A stretch of DNA of 7,056 bases from Microscillaceae bacterium (GTDB taxonomy: Bacteria > Bacteroidota > Bacteroidia > Cytophagales > Microscillaceae), in contig DMHB01000181.1 of NCBI GenBank assembly GCA_003449595.1, positions 1-7,056 on the forward strand, written 5' to 3'. Under the pieces are notes generated by a model. That model saw only the letters and a program-made list of their open reading frames with translations, searched no databases and was not told the origin of the DNA. Made by a program: the position numbers and the translations under genes. This document shows positions 1-6,282 of the stretch, piece by piece (positions within the stretch are counted from its first letter, which is position 1; each line of letters begins with the position of its first letter).

Positions 1-30
1 CTCTTTCCCTACACGACGCTCTTCCGATCT
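1..30 (+). other. Illumina TruSeq adapter remnant (non-genomic)
   Basis: These 30 bases match, from memory and without a mismatch that I can see, the 3' end of the Illumina TruSeq universal (read 1) adapter, ending in the familiar GCTCTTCCGATCT. The adapter runs 5' to 3' into the insert, as expected where a library fragment begins. The contig end is therefore an untrimmed adapter-insert junction and genomic sequence starts at about 31. The final T at 30 could be either adapter or genome. Any reading frame crossing this point has an artificial end. Confidence 0.97.
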
Positions 31-659
31 AATGCCTGATCGACAGAGAGAACCTTTTTTTTCAAAGCCAACTGTTGTTCTAATCTTCGAGCCAGATCAA
101 CATCTTCGCGCCCCCAAAGTCTGTAAAATTCATCATATCCATTTACTTTGAGTAGTTTGTCTCGTCCTACCACAATACATCCCAAATAAGATGGATCTTG
201 ATAATGATTCTGCTTTAGTTGTGACAAAATTGGCAAAGAGGGTACATCCACCATATCCAATTCTTCCTCAGCCATTTCAGGCATATTTAATGCCGGATAA
301 ATCAGAAAGTGATCCTTTTCATATTGCAGGTAAATGGCCTCCAAAAAATCTGGTGTAAAAATCAGATCTACATCTACGGCAATCACCACCTCGCCTTTAG
401 CCTGTGTCAATCCTAAATTGAGCGCAGCACCCCTACTCCAAAAAAAACCCCTTGTTTCAGTGTAAATATACCTCATAAAGGGGAATTTAGATGCCTTTTG
501 CCGGATAGCATCCCCATAGGAAGGCTCACTGCCGTAATCCACTAACAAAACCTCAAAATTATCGAAGCATTGTTGCCCAATACTTTGCAGACAACGCTGT
601 ACGGTACGTAATGGACGATTGCGGTATGGGATAATTAAAGAGAAAAAAGGTGGGTGCAT
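31..659 (-). CDS. Family 2 glycosyltransferase with GT7C-like C-terminal motif, 3'-truncated
   Basis: Probable GT-A fold glycosyltransferase that moves a sugar from a nucleotide-sugar donor, likely in surface polysaccharide or glycoconjugate synthesis in the cytoplasm; donor and acceptor cannot be told. The N-terminus (SLIIPYRNR, residues 7-15) is the typical GT2 opening, so the ATG at 659 is a good start. A DVD metal/nucleotide-binding motif lies at residues 96-98 inside AVDVDLIF. Further on, GYDEF (174-178) and WGREDVDLARRL (182-193) match the C-terminal galactosyltransferase-like (GT7C) signature seen in chondroitin-polymerase-type GT2 enzymes, where the E-D pair is near the active site. 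There is no membrane span. Only about 210 genuine residues are present. The frame continues into the adapter to a stop at 9-11, adding a false DRKSVV tail, so the real C-terminus is missing. The start lies 132 bp downstream of the membrane protein gene on the same strand. Confidence 0.88.
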
Positions 660-690
660 AAGTTGTCAGAGCTGCCTGCAAGCGTCCAAG

Positions 691-698
691 CAAAAGTA
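691..698 (-). promoter_or_regulatory. Possible Bacteroidota -7 box for the glycosyltransferase
   Basis: Read on the minus strand this is TACTTTTG, fitting the Bacteroidota -7 consensus TAnnTTTG, 31 bp upstream of the glycosyltransferase start codon. I see no TTTG or TTG at the expected distance further upstream, so only half of a promoter is supported. In the rest of the 132-bp gap (660-791) I see no convincing terminator hairpin or small gene. Confidence 0.3.
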
Positions 699-791
699 AT
701 ATTTTTTTGTAGCTTCTTCCATTTATGCTTGTTATGTGTAATAGGTAAAAGCCAAACATCAAATAGTTCAAGAAATAAAGATTGTTAGGCG

Positions 792-1817
792 TTATCCACC
801 CAATTGGCCGCCCCAAGCTATCCAATAAACCCAAGGGATTGCAAAACTCCCTGCTAAGCTTGTTAATTGCAAAAAAAACGCTATTTGCCAGGTTTTGGTA
901 GATAAAGAGGCTACTTTCTGACGCACATTATGCAAAAGCAGCATAAACAAAAGTGCCAAAAATTGCACTACATAGCAAAGTAAAAGTACATAGCCTATCA
1001 AACCATATTTATACCAAAACAAATCAAATAGGCAGTCGTGCGTTACCAACCCATAAATATAATGGACAAAGTAGGTTTTTAGGAGATACAAGCCAATCCC
1101 AATATATATAAAATTTAGTACTAATTTGCCTGCCAAAAGAGCCTTAGAAGACCACCGGTAAGGTTTGTATAAGGCCCAAACATCTGTAAAAAGCAATATT
1201 ACAAAGCATACCCCCCACCCTATTATCCAAAAAACTTGTGTCTGACCTGTCCAAAGATTTGCTCCTGCACTTGTGTCTGCTTCGGAAACAGGAAGTGTGT
1301 TTACACTGCAACAGGTGGTGATAATGTCGGGACGGATAGCCTGAAAGAAAGAAATAGAAACAATCCAATCTAACAAAGCTAATAGAGCTATCGGAAAAAT
1401 AAGCCAATATTTGAAGGGAGTAAGTGGTAATTCAGGCGATTGTTTGTCGAAAAAACTTAACATAATAAAAAATACAAAAAAGAATATAAAAATCGCCTTG
1501 ATACTTAAAATAAAATACCCAAAAAAATTAGAATTCAGAATACCGGTAGCACACATTGCTCCTTTGACGGTACCAACCAAATGATGATTGATGGTTAATA
1601 AAAAAACAAAAAGCAACAAGATTTCCAAAGCCAATACTATTTCTAAAGACGCGGAAACAAAATACCCCCGCTGCTCTAACAGGAGTTGTTCTGGTGTGTA
1701 GGTGGTCGGTTGCCAGCCTCGCAAAACAGCCCAAGCTTGCTTCAGTGCTAAACCAAGAGGCAAACAAAGGAGGCCTTGTGTCAATAACTGCACAAACACC
1801 CAAGGGTCGGCAAGCAT
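792..1817 (-). CDS. Multi-pass membrane protein with conserved-looking cysteines, unknown function
   Basis: I do not recognise a named family. The 341-residue product is very hydrophobic, with about eight likely membrane spans (roughly residues 5-26, 55-79, 98-122, 136-158, 193-212, 228-250, 269-296 and 310-334). Between or beside the spans are motif-like stretches with cysteine: KGAMCATG (C89), DIITTCCS (C169, C170) and HDCLFD (C262). Further cysteines at 18, 204 and 281 sit inside spans. Cysteines at span edges next to Gly, His and Asp suggest thiol-disulfide or metal/redox chemistry in the membrane, but that is inference; a purely structural role is possible. It starts 31 bp after the stop of the lipoprotein gene on the same strand, so the two are probably one transcript and may work together. 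No signal peptide separate from the first span is seen. The ATG at 1817 is the only sensible start, as it directly precedes the first span. Confidence 0.8.
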   Translation of the reverse strand: MLADPWVFVQLLTQGLLCLPLGLALKQAWAVLRGWQPTTYTPEQLLLEQRGYFVSASLEIVLALEILLLFVFLLTINHHLVGTVKGAMCATGILNSNFFGYFILSIKAIFIFFFVFFIMLSFFDKQSPELPLTPFKYWLIFPIALLALLDWIVSISFFQAIRPDIITTCCSVNTLPVSEADTSAGANLWTGQTQVFWIIGWGVCFVILLFTDVWALYKPYRWSSKALLAGKLVLNFIYIGIGLYLLKTYFVHYIYGLVTHDCLFDLFWYKYGLIGYVLLLCYVVQFLALLFMLLLHNVRQKVASLSTKTWQIAFFLQLTSLAGSFAIPWVYWIAWGGQLGG

Positions 1818-1848
1818 TTCGAAGTAGAGAGTAAGATTGGAAAAAGGA

Positions 1849-2271
1849 TTAGTCTAAAGATTTTAGGAATTTCTCCAACAATTTAATGCCTTTGAATCCT
1901 TTTCTTTTGTAACAGTCTAAGATTTGGTCGCTGCGCAAATCGACTGCTCTTAAAATAGCCTTGCTTTTCTTGATTTTATCTTTGCTGATTTCTTCAAGCT
2001 GTTTTTCGGAATAGTCTTTCACGAGGCTTTGCGTAATACTTGGCTTCAAACAATCACAGAATAGGCCATTTTTCAGATCATCAGAAATAGCATATTCAGC
2101 CAAACTGCCTACTACGGGTACTAATCCAACTGAGTAATCGATCAGCATATTGGTTACTTCTTTGCAACTTGAGTCGGCAATATCAGTTGCTAACTTGTTT
2201 TTTTTATAATCGCAACCCAAGACCAAACAGCCAAAAATCACGAGGAATAGAAAGTAAAATATACGAGTCAT
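1849..2271 (-). CDS. Small predicted lipoprotein, unknown function
   Basis: A 140-residue protein with a classic lipoprotein signal: a short charged start (MTR), a hydrophobic core at residues 4-18 and the lipobox VLGC with the lipidated cysteine at residue 20. The mature part begins CDYKK, which is not the acidic lipoprotein export signal described for surface lipoproteins in some Bacteroidota, so a periplasm-facing location is more likely than the cell surface (inference). Mature cysteines at 36, 72, 74 and 120 could form two disulfides. Residues about 44-65 are mildly hydrophobic and glycine-bearing, and the remainder is lysine-rich and probably helical. No known domain is recognised. It is the first gene of the leftward unit and is followed after 31 bp by the cysteine-bearing membrane protein. 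A divergent promoter region lies directly upstream. Confidence 0.8.
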   Translation of the reverse strand: MTRIFYFLFLVIFGCLVLGCDYKKNKLATDIADSSCKEVTNMLIDYSVGLVPVVGSLAEYAISDDLKNGLFCDCLKPSITQSLVKDYSEKQLEEISKDKIKKSKAILRAVDLRSDQILDCYKRKGFKGIKLLEKFLKSLD

Positions 2272-2295
2272 ACTTTAACATAAAAGGGAGAATTA

Positions 2296-2323
2296 CAAAG
2301 ATAATAATTTGAAAATAAATCAA
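2296..2323 (-). promoter_or_regulatory. Putative Bacteroidota promoter for the leftward lipoprotein unit
   Basis: On the minus strand, positions 2303-2296 read TATCTTTG, an exact TAnnTTTG -7 box, 24 bp before the lipoprotein start. A TTG at 2323-2321 lies 17 bp upstream, slightly closer than the usual 19-21 for a -33 element. This would start transcription near 2289, giving a leader of roughly 18 bases. It interlocks with the rightward promoter. Confidence 0.5.
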
Positions 2324-2338
2324 GATAGCCTATTTTTG
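2308..2338 (+). promoter_or_regulatory. Putative Bacteroidota promoter for the DUF58/BatA cluster
   Basis: TTTG at 2308-2311, a 19-bp spacer, then TATTTTTG at 2331-2338 match the two elements of the primary-sigma promoter described for Bacteroidota (TTTG at -33, TAnnTTTG at -7), including spacing. The expected transcription start is near 2344-2346, leaving a leader of only about 14 bases before the ATG at 2359, with no Shine-Dalgarno sequence, which is common in this phylum. Confidence 0.6.
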
Positions 2339-2358
2339 TTTCAATTAGTTGTCCCCGC

Positions 2359-3243
2359 ATGCTTAGAGAAATTTTAGCCCGTATTCGCAATTTTGAAATT
2401 CGTATCCGTAAGGCGGTAAGTGGGCAAATGCGTGGCAATTTCGACTCAGTATTCAAAGGCTCGGGGCTGGAATTTGCCGATGTACGTGCCTATCAATATG
2501 GCGATGATGTAAGACGTATCGACTGGAACGTAAGTGCCAAAGGGGAAGATACCTACATAAAGGTGTTTCGAGAAGAAAAAGAACAAACCATTTTTTTTCT
2601 GTTGGATGTGAGCCAATCGCAATTTTTGAAGAAAAAAGCCGCTGCAAAAATCCAAGTTGGTAAAGAAATTTGCAGTATTCTGGCTTTTTCGGCAGTGAAA
2701 GAAGGCAGCGAAGTAGGACTTATTTGCTTTAGCGACCAAAAAGAGGCTTATGTAAAACCAGATAAGGGTATCAAAAAGGGCTACGAATTGTTTGTTAAGC
2801 TTTTTAAACTGGTACCCCAATCGGCGAAGACCAATTTGAATGCCTTTTTTCTTTTTGCGCTTAACTTGATCAAACGCAGAAGTATCGCCATCATCATTTC
2901 TGATTTTTTGGATACCAATTATGAGCACGCGCTGAAAGCTTTGGCACGCAAACACGATTTAATCGTTATCCACCTGATTGATGAGCAAGAAATAGAATTA
3001 CCTCCTTTAGGCATTGTGCCTATTATGGATGTAGAAACCCAAAAACAAGTGTGGGTCAACGCCTCATCGTCGCAATTTCGCAAACAATGGCGCAAAGATT
3101 TTGAAGAAAGACAACAGTTTTTAGAGACTTTCTGCCGAAAATTTTCAGCAAACTACCTGTCTATCAATACACACGAAGATTTTGTGCCCAAATTGGTTAA
3201 ACTTTTCAAGGTGAGGAAACGTGGCGAAAAAGCTTCTTATTAG
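2359..3243 (+). CDS. DUF58 domain protein (MoxR-associated, vWA-like fold)
   Basis: A 294-residue soluble protein of the DUF58 family, the usual partner of MoxR AAA+ ATPases in chaperone-like systems that mature or insert metal into other proteins or affect envelope stress. The family signature is clear at residues 34-60: G-x-G-x-EF, then D-V-R-x-Y, GDD-V-R-x-IDW and SA. This is followed by a vWA-like domain with a MIDAS-type metal site: DVSQS (D83, S85, S87), T158 in KTNL, and S181-D182 in ISDF. The length is normal for the short cytoplasmic form, without the N-terminal membrane spans of longer relatives. The ATG at 2359 is preferred because the usual helical N-terminus (MLREILARIRNFEIRIRK) begins right there. 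It is the first gene of the rightward unit, behind a good promoter, and its 3' end overlaps the next gene by 23 bp. A moxR gene normally precedes it but is absent here, since the upstream gene is a divergent lipoprotein. Confidence 0.93.
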   Translation: MLREILARIRNFEIRIRKAVSGQMRGNFDSVFKGSGLEFADVRAYQYGDDVRRIDWNVSAKGEDTYIKVFREEKEQTIFFLLDVSQSQFLKKKAAAKIQVGKEICSILAFSAVKEGSEVGLICFSDQKEAYVKPDKGIKKGYELFVKLFKLVPQSAKTNLNAFFLFALNLIKRRSIAIIISDFLDTNYEHALKALARKHDLIVIHLIDEQEIELPPLGIVPIMDVETQKQVWVNASSSQFRKQWRKDFEERQQFLETFCRKFSANYLSINTHEDFVPKLVKLFKVRKRGEKASY

Positions 3244-4174
3244 CGTGTTGGCCTTCATAACTATTTGGGTTCAAAGCTCCTTGGACGGCATTGCCCAAGA
3301 GCAAATTATTCGGCGCACCCCTACTACTCCTCTTAAAACTTGGAATGGCACCTTGCCCAAAGGCTTTTTTTTGAATAATCAAATAGGTATCGGCCTGACC
3401 GTCAATTATTCGCTTACCTTCAAGCATTCGGCCAAACAACAAGTACTTTTCCCGGATCAAAATTTTGATTTCAGTCCCTTTGAATTGGTAAATAAACAAC
3501 ATTTCCCTACCAAAACCAACAAAAATATAAGCATAGACAGTGCTGTTTATCAGCTTACAACGTTCGAGATTCAGAAAGTCCAAACCTTAGCTTTACCGGT
3601 TTTTGTGGTCAACCCTGCTGACTGCACTTGGGTCTATAGTTTAGCCGATAGTGTCGAGTTGGTAGAGATGGTAAGAACAGTGCCGGATAGTTTGATTTTT
3701 AAGACTGATCAGTCAGTTATTCGACTGACTCCCCAATTTAATTATCCGCTTTATATTTTTTTATTGGCTGCCATCATTCTTATCATTGGGCTGTTGTGGC
3801 TTATTTTGGGTGCAAAACTTTTGCGAAACTACCGATTTTATCAAAACAGCCAACGCCACGCCAAATTCACCAAAGAATTCGGTCGATTACTAACACGTAT
3901 CCGCATCAAACCCTCTGCCGAGGACATAGAAAAAGCCCTCATCCTTTGGAAGAACCATCTGGAATATTTAGATCAAATTCCCTACAGCACCTACACCTCC
4001 AAAGAAATTCACCAGATAGTTTCGGACAATGTATTGACAGATGCACTCAAAAGCATTGACAAGACTATTTATGGACAAGAATTCTCAGATCATATTGAAG
4101 TAGATATGGTTGTTTTAAGCAATTTTGTATCGCAGCGATTTGAACTTAGGCAAAAAACCATTTTAGGAGTATAA
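3221..4174 (+). CDS. Bat-cluster membrane protein with periplasmic N-terminal domain
   Basis: A 317-residue protein commonly found between DUF58 and BatA genes in Bacteroidota; its activity is not known. Residues 1-25 look like a signal peptide (MAKK, hydrophobic core 5-17, possible cleavage near GIA-Q). Residues about 27-172 appear to be a beta-rich periplasmic domain, broadly like the Ig-like modules of BatD-type proteins. One membrane span covers about 176-198, followed by a basic cytoplasmic tail (199-317) with a helical region that includes WKNHLEYLDQIPYSTYTSKEI at about 243-263, a stretch reminiscent of DUF4381-type tails. The likely topology places the tail on the same side as DUF58. 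The start is a GTG at 3221, inside the 3' end of the DUF58 gene and preceded by a GAGG 4 bp upstream; translational coupling is likely. It ends 2 bp before the BatA start. Confidence 0.82.
   Translation: MAKKLLISVLAFITIWVQSSLDGIAQEQIIRRTPTTPLKTWNGTLPKGFFLNNQIGIGLTVNYSLTFKHSAKQQVLFPDQNFDFSPFELVNKQHFPTKTNKNISIDSAVYQLTTFEIQKVQTLALPVFVVNPADCTWVYSLADSVELVEMVRTVPDSLIFKTDQSVIRLTPQFNYPLYIFLLAAIILIIGLLWLILGAKLLRNYRFYQNSQRHAKFTKEFGRLLTRIRIKPSAEDIEKALILWKNHLEYLDQIPYSTYTSKEIHQIVSDNVLTDALKSIDKTIYGQEFSDHIEVDMVVLSNFVSQRFELRQKTILGV
4165..4169 (+). promoter_or_regulatory. Shine-Dalgarno-like site for BatA
   Basis: AGGAG ends 7 bases before the BatA ATG at 4177 and lies within the last codons of the preceding gene. 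A recognisable Shine-Dalgarno sequence is uncommon in Bacteroidota, and here it supports the chosen start and coupling to the upstream gene. Confidence 0.45.
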
Positions 4175-4176
4175 AG

Positions 4177-5211
4177 ATGAATTGGGAATGGCTGTCGTGG
4201 AAGTGGTTCACACCCGAAACTTTTTGGGAATATCAATGGGAAAATATCCTATTTTTATACCTGATAGCGGCTATCCCCTTGCTGTTTGTTTTGCGCTGGC
4301 TGCTCAACATTCCTTATCTACGCCCGGTTGAAGTAGCCTTTACAGCAAACCGATGGCAAAATCAACCCATAGCTTACCTCAGGCACATTCCATCGGTTTT
4401 GTTTGGAATTTTCACTGCTTTAGTGTTAATCGCAGCAGCCCGACCCCAAAAAGTAAACCAGCAAATAGAACAAAGCGCAGAAGGCATCGATATTTTGCTG
4501 GCGCTCGATGTGTCGGAATCGATGCTGTATGAAGATTTTACACCCAACCGTTTGGAAGCTGCCAAAAAAGTAGCGCAAGAATTTATAACAGGAAGGCGAT
4601 TTGATAGAATTGGACTGATTCTTTTTGCCGGAAAAGCCTATTCGCTTTCTCCGCTTACTACCGATTACGATATGCTTCGCAATTTTATTGATGAAATTAA
4701 TTCTACCACCCTTGCCGAAACCGGTACCGCTATTGGCGATGCTTTGGCCTTGGCCATCAACCGAATGCGTGAAAGTCAAGCCAAATCCAAAATTGTAGTA
4801 TTGCTGAGCGACGGCGACAGCAACGCCGGTAGTTTAGACCCGCTTGTGGCCTCGCAGCTTTGCAGTGCTTATGGACTGAAAGTTTACACAATTTTGGTAG
4901 GAATGGAAGGCAAGGTGCCTTATGGCAAAGACGAATCGGGTAGTCCTAAGTATTTTGACAACACGGTGGACGAAACCACCCTGCGCCAAATAGCCGATAA
5001 TACCGAAGCCAAGTTTTTCAGGGCTTCTAACAACCAAACCCTGAGCGCAGTTTTCAGACAAATTGACAAGCTGGAAAAAACCGAAATCAAAGAAAAGCGA
5101 TTTCAAACCACCCAAGATTTTTATGATCATTATTTGGTTTGGGCTTTGATTTTTTTTCTATGCTGGATGTTTAGCAAAAGTCTATTTATTACCAATATCA
5201 CCAAAGATTAG
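4177..5211 (+). CDS. batA: BatA-like vWA domain membrane protein
   Basis: A 344-residue inner-membrane protein of the BatA/BatB type, named from the Bacteroides aerotolerance operon and thought to act with MoxR/DUF58 proteins in envelope stress resistance. Two N-terminal spans lie at about 24-43 and 70-88, then a vWA domain at about 104-300, then a C-terminal span at about 318-336. This is the standard architecture. The MIDAS metal site is complete: DVSES (D111, S113, S115), T183 in ETGTAIGDAL, and SDGDSNAG (S211, D212). The region after it (YGKDESGSPKYFD, then TLRQIADNTEAKFFRA) matches BatA/B family sequences. BatA and BatB are close paralogues; I call BatA from its position right after the DUF58 and signal-peptide genes. 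It starts 2 bp after the upstream stop and ends 26 bp before a transketolase gene. The usual batB, batC and batD do not follow. Confidence 0.9.
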   Translation: MNWEWLSWKWFTPETFWEYQWENILFLYLIAAIPLLFVLRWLLNIPYLRPVEVAFTANRWQNQPIAYLRHIPSVLFGIFTALVLIAAARPQKVNQQIEQSAEGIDILLALDVSESMLYEDFTPNRLEAAKKVAQEFITGRRFDRIGLILFAGKAYSLSPLTTDYDMLRNFIDEINSTTLAETGTAIGDALALAINRMRESQAKSKIVVLLSDGDSNAGSLDPLVASQLCSAYGLKVYTILVGMEGKVPYGKDESGSPKYFDNTVDETTLRQIADNTEAKFFRASNNQTLSAVFRQIDKLEKTEIKEKRFQTTQDFYDHYLVWALIFFLCWMFSKSLFITNITKD

Positions 5212-5237
5212 TTCTTCTTGTTTCCCTTTTTATACTT

Positions 5238-6197
5238 ATGAAAAAATTTGAAATCCTCGGTCAAAAAGATACACGTTCGGGTTTTGGCGACGGCCTGCTG
5301 GCTGTGGGCACTGCCAATGTCCAAGTGGTGGCCTTGTGTGCCGACCTAACCGGCTCGCTGAAAATGAACGCCTTTCAAAAAGCTTTTCCTGAGCGTTTCT
5401 TCCAAGTAGGCATTGCCGAAGCCAATATGATGGGCTTGGCTGCCGGACTAACCATTGGCGGCAAAATTCCCTACACAGGCACTTTTGCCAACTTTTCGAC
5501 AGGTCGCGTATATGACCAAATCCGTCAATCTATTGCCTATTCAGGCAAAAATGTGAAAATATGCGCCTCGCACGCCGGCATTACCTTGGGCGAAGATGGA
5601 GCCACGCATCAAATTTTAGAAGATATTGGTTTGATGAAAATGCTGCCAGGGATGACGGTCATCAACCCTTGCGACTACAACCAAACCAAAGCAGCCACCA
5701 TAGCCATTGCTGCGCACAAAGGCCCGGTTTACCTGCGTTTTGGCCGTCCGGTGGTGCCTACTTTTATATCTGAAGACACTCCTTTTGAAATCGGAAAAGC
5801 CCTTTTGCTGAACGAAGGGACTGATGTAAGTATTTTTGCTACCGGGCATTTGGTTTGGAAGGCCATAGAAGCCGGTCATATTTTGGCCGAGCAAGGCATC
5901 AGTGCAGAAATCATTAACATCCACACCATCAAGCCATTGGACGCGGAGGCGATTCTGCATTCAGTACGCAAAACAAAGTGCGCGGTGAGTGCCGAAGAAC
6001 ACCAAATCAATGGAGGATTGGGCGATAGCGTTGCGCAGACATTGGCACAAAACTTACCTGCTCCTTTAGAAATGGTAGGCGTGCAAGATCGCTTTGGCGA
6101 AAGCGGTAAACCCGACCAACTGATGGAGAAATACGGCCTGAACGCCAAATCCATCGTGGCTGCTGCACAAAAAGCAATTGCTCGAAAAAAGGACTAA
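5238..6197 (+). CDS. Transketolase, C-terminal subunit (split enzyme)
   Basis: Transketolase moves two-carbon ketol units between sugar phosphates in the non-oxidative pentose phosphate pathway using thiamine diphosphate. This 319-residue protein has only the central pyrimidine-binding domain and the C-terminal domain, as in the two-subunit form common in Bacteroidota and archaea. The cofactor-activating glutamate is E61 in QVGIAEANMMGLAAGL. The active-site segment SHAGITLGEDGATHQ (111-125) and VYLRFGRP (164-171) match transketolase rather than DXS. The C-terminal domain begins at about 185 and includes SAEEH (251-255) and GGLGDSVA (259-266). The ATG at 5238 is the natural start, giving MKKFEILGQKDTRSGFGDGL. 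The N-terminal subunit, which binds the diphosphate end of the cofactor, is normally the adjacent upstream gene but is not in this window. The 26-bp gap after batA shows no clear promoter or terminator, so read-through from the Bat unit is possible. Confidence 0.93.
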   Translation: MKKFEILGQKDTRSGFGDGLLAVGTANVQVVALCADLTGSLKMNAFQKAFPERFFQVGIAEANMMGLAAGLTIGGKIPYTGTFANFSTGRVYDQIRQSIAYSGKNVKICASHAGITLGEDGATHQILEDIGLMKMLPGMTVINPCDYNQTKAATIAIAAHKGPVYLRFGRPVVPTFISEDTPFEIGKALLLNEGTDVSIFATGHLVWKAIEAGHILAEQGISAEIINIHTIKPLDAEAILHSVRKTKCAVSAEEHQINGGLGDSVAQTLAQNLPAPLEMVGVQDRFGESGKPDQLMEKYGLNAKSIVAAAQKAIARKKD

Positions 6198-6282
6198 TCC
6201 AACCACAACCTTTTTGCTACCACAAGCTGTTATTACGGGTGAACAAATTCTTCATTCGTTTTTATTTAACTTATTTTGCATC

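Noticed and set aside
559..834. Minus-strand open frame of 91 codons across the gap between the membrane protein and the glycosyltransferase
   Set aside because: It overlaps the ends of both well-supported genes in another frame and has no domain, so it is probably chance, helped by low stop frequency.
2446..2955. Long minus-strand open frame of 169 codons opposite the DUF58 gene
   Set aside because: It lies fully antisense to a gene with clear family motifs, has a low-complexity Phe/Lys-rich translation and no recognisable domain.
3206..3583. Minus-strand open frame of 125 codons opposite the signal-peptide gene
   Set aside because: Antisense shadow; the plus strand has a signal peptide, a membrane span and operon spacing that support it instead.
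5212..5237. Possible terminator between batA and transketolase
   Set aside because: The gap is T-rich but has no inverted repeat able to form a stem before the T run.
5561..5773. Plus-strand open frame of 70 codons inside the transketolase gene
   Set aside because: Alternate-frame shadow inside a strongly conserved coding region.
6178..6282. N-terminal extension of MenG to an upstream ATG
   Set aside because: The extra 35 residues overlap the transketolase gene and are not typical of the family; the ATG at 6283 gives the usual length.
6198..6282. Possible promoter before menG (TTATTTTG near 6271)
   Set aside because: It misses the TA of the TAnnTTTG box and has no TTTG at proper distance; read-through from the transketolase gene explains expression as well.
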